6,779 nucleotides of DNA from an uncultured Alphaproteobacteria bacterium (GTDB lineage Bacteria; Pseudomonadota; Alphaproteobacteria; UBA7887), in contig CAJWOI010000147.1 of NCBI GenBank assembly GCA_913044255.1, positions 1 to 6,779 on the forward strand, given 5' to 3'. The notes below the pieces were generated by a model. It had not been told where the DNA came from, made no database searches, and saw only the letters and a program-made list of their open reading frames with translations. Shown piece by piece: positions 6,437 through 6,779 of the stretch; within the stretch, counting starts at the first letter, position 1, and every line of letters begins with the position of its first letter. The translations under genes and the position numbers were made by a program.

Positions 6437-6443
6437 AGGTAAG
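6437..6443 (+). promoter_or_regulatory. Ribosome binding site of the cupin gene
   Basis: AGGTAAG precedes ATG 6446, with AGG ending 6 nt before the start. It sits in the 28-bp gap after the ThDP enzyme gene, too short for a likely separate promoter, and so supports translation from a shared transcript. Confidence 0.5.
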
Positions 6444-6445
6444 AG

Positions 6446-6779
6446 ATGAACAAGAAAAAAACTGACCGGGCGATAATCCGCGAGGCAGTCGAGGTGTTGT
6501 GGGAAGATTTGCCGGGACACTTTGACGGCGCTTTGTCCAAGATGCTGGTAACTCCCTCCAACGCCCCGACGAAATATTTTGATTTTCGACTCTCGACGTA
6601 TCAGCCCAAAGGATTTGTTGCAAAACACAAACACGACCAAGAAGAACAAATTTATTATATGATTGAAGGAGAAGGTTTGATGGAGTTGGAAGGCAACCGG
6701 AAAGTGGTGCGCGCTGGAGCAACCATTTTCATCCCTTCCAGAGTTGAGCATGCTCTGTACAATACTGGGACTACCAACC
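6446..6779 (+). CDS. Cupin-domain protein, 3'-truncated by the window
   Basis: The first 111 codons of a protein that continues past the right edge. The N-terminal helix-like part (residues 1-45) is followed by a conserved-barrel cupin. Motif 1 is GFVAKHKHDQEEQIYYMIEG, with metal ligands expected at His61, His63 and Glu67 and Gly75 after it. Motif 2 is GATIFIPSRVEH at 91-102 with His102 as the fourth ligand and Asn106, matching G(X)5PXG(X)2H(X)3N except that Arg99 replaces the Gly. This substitution is tolerated in many cupins. All four metal ligands are intact, so a metal-dependent enzyme (dioxygenase, isomerase, decarboxylase) or a sensor is possible. There is no helix-turn-helix in the visible part. 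It likely shares a transcript with the ThDP enzyme gene. Two minus-strand reading frames over this region lack family-like sequence and are not genes. Confidence 0.85.
   Translation, partial: MNKKKTDRAIIREAVEVLWEDLPGHFDGALSKMLVTPSNAPTKYFDFRLSTYQPKGFVAKHKHDQEEQIYYMIEGEGLMELEGNRKVVRAGATIFIPSRVEHALYNTGTTN

Noticed and set aside
6414..6751. Two minus-strand frames over the cupin gene
   Set aside because: The + strand frame has both cupin motifs with all metal ligands and a ribosome binding site; the opposite frames have none of these.

Overview
The window reads as one stretch of a Gram-negative bacterial chromosome. It has moderate GC by eye, all genes lie on the + strand, and it encodes a Sec-exported solute-binding protein and a Liv/HAAT-type ABC transporter. 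These traits fit a proteobacterium, possibly an environmental or marine lineage, but the sequence alone does not settle the taxonomy. I see no rRNA, tRNA, CRISPR array, insertion sequence or phage gene.

Layout from left to right: (1) the 3' part of a LivG-type ABC ATPase, cut by the window edge before its Walker A motif; (2) a complete LivF-type ABC ATPase that overlaps the end of livG; (3) a 97-bp gap with overlapping inverted repeats; (4) a luciferase-like (LLM) flavin-dependent oxidoreductase; (5) a 128-bp gap with two perfect palindromes and a hairpin; (6) a DUF3237 protein; (7) a 185-bp gap with a GATAC repeat; (8) a LivK-like periplasmic substrate-binding protein with a signal peptide and four cysteines; (9) a thiamine-diphosphate (ThDP) enzyme of the acetolactate synthase/IolD-like superfamily; (10) the start of a cupin-domain protein that runs off the right edge.

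The likely theme is uptake plus catabolism of one small organic molecule. A HAAT-type ABC importer (permease genes presumably upstream of the window) has its binding protein placed among enzyme genes: a flavin monooxygenase or reductase, a DUF3237 protein, a ThDP-dependent lyase, decarboxylase or hydrolase, and a cupin. None of the enzymes can be assigned a substrate from sequence alone. The most interesting possibility is an undescribed import-and-degradation cluster for an oxidised carbon compound such as a 2-oxo acid, cyclic diketone or aromatic-derived acid. That is an inference from gene content. The gaps before the LLM, DUF3237 and binding-protein genes carry symmetrical sequences that could be operators, and I found no convincing intrinsic terminator, so partial or full co-transcription is plausible.
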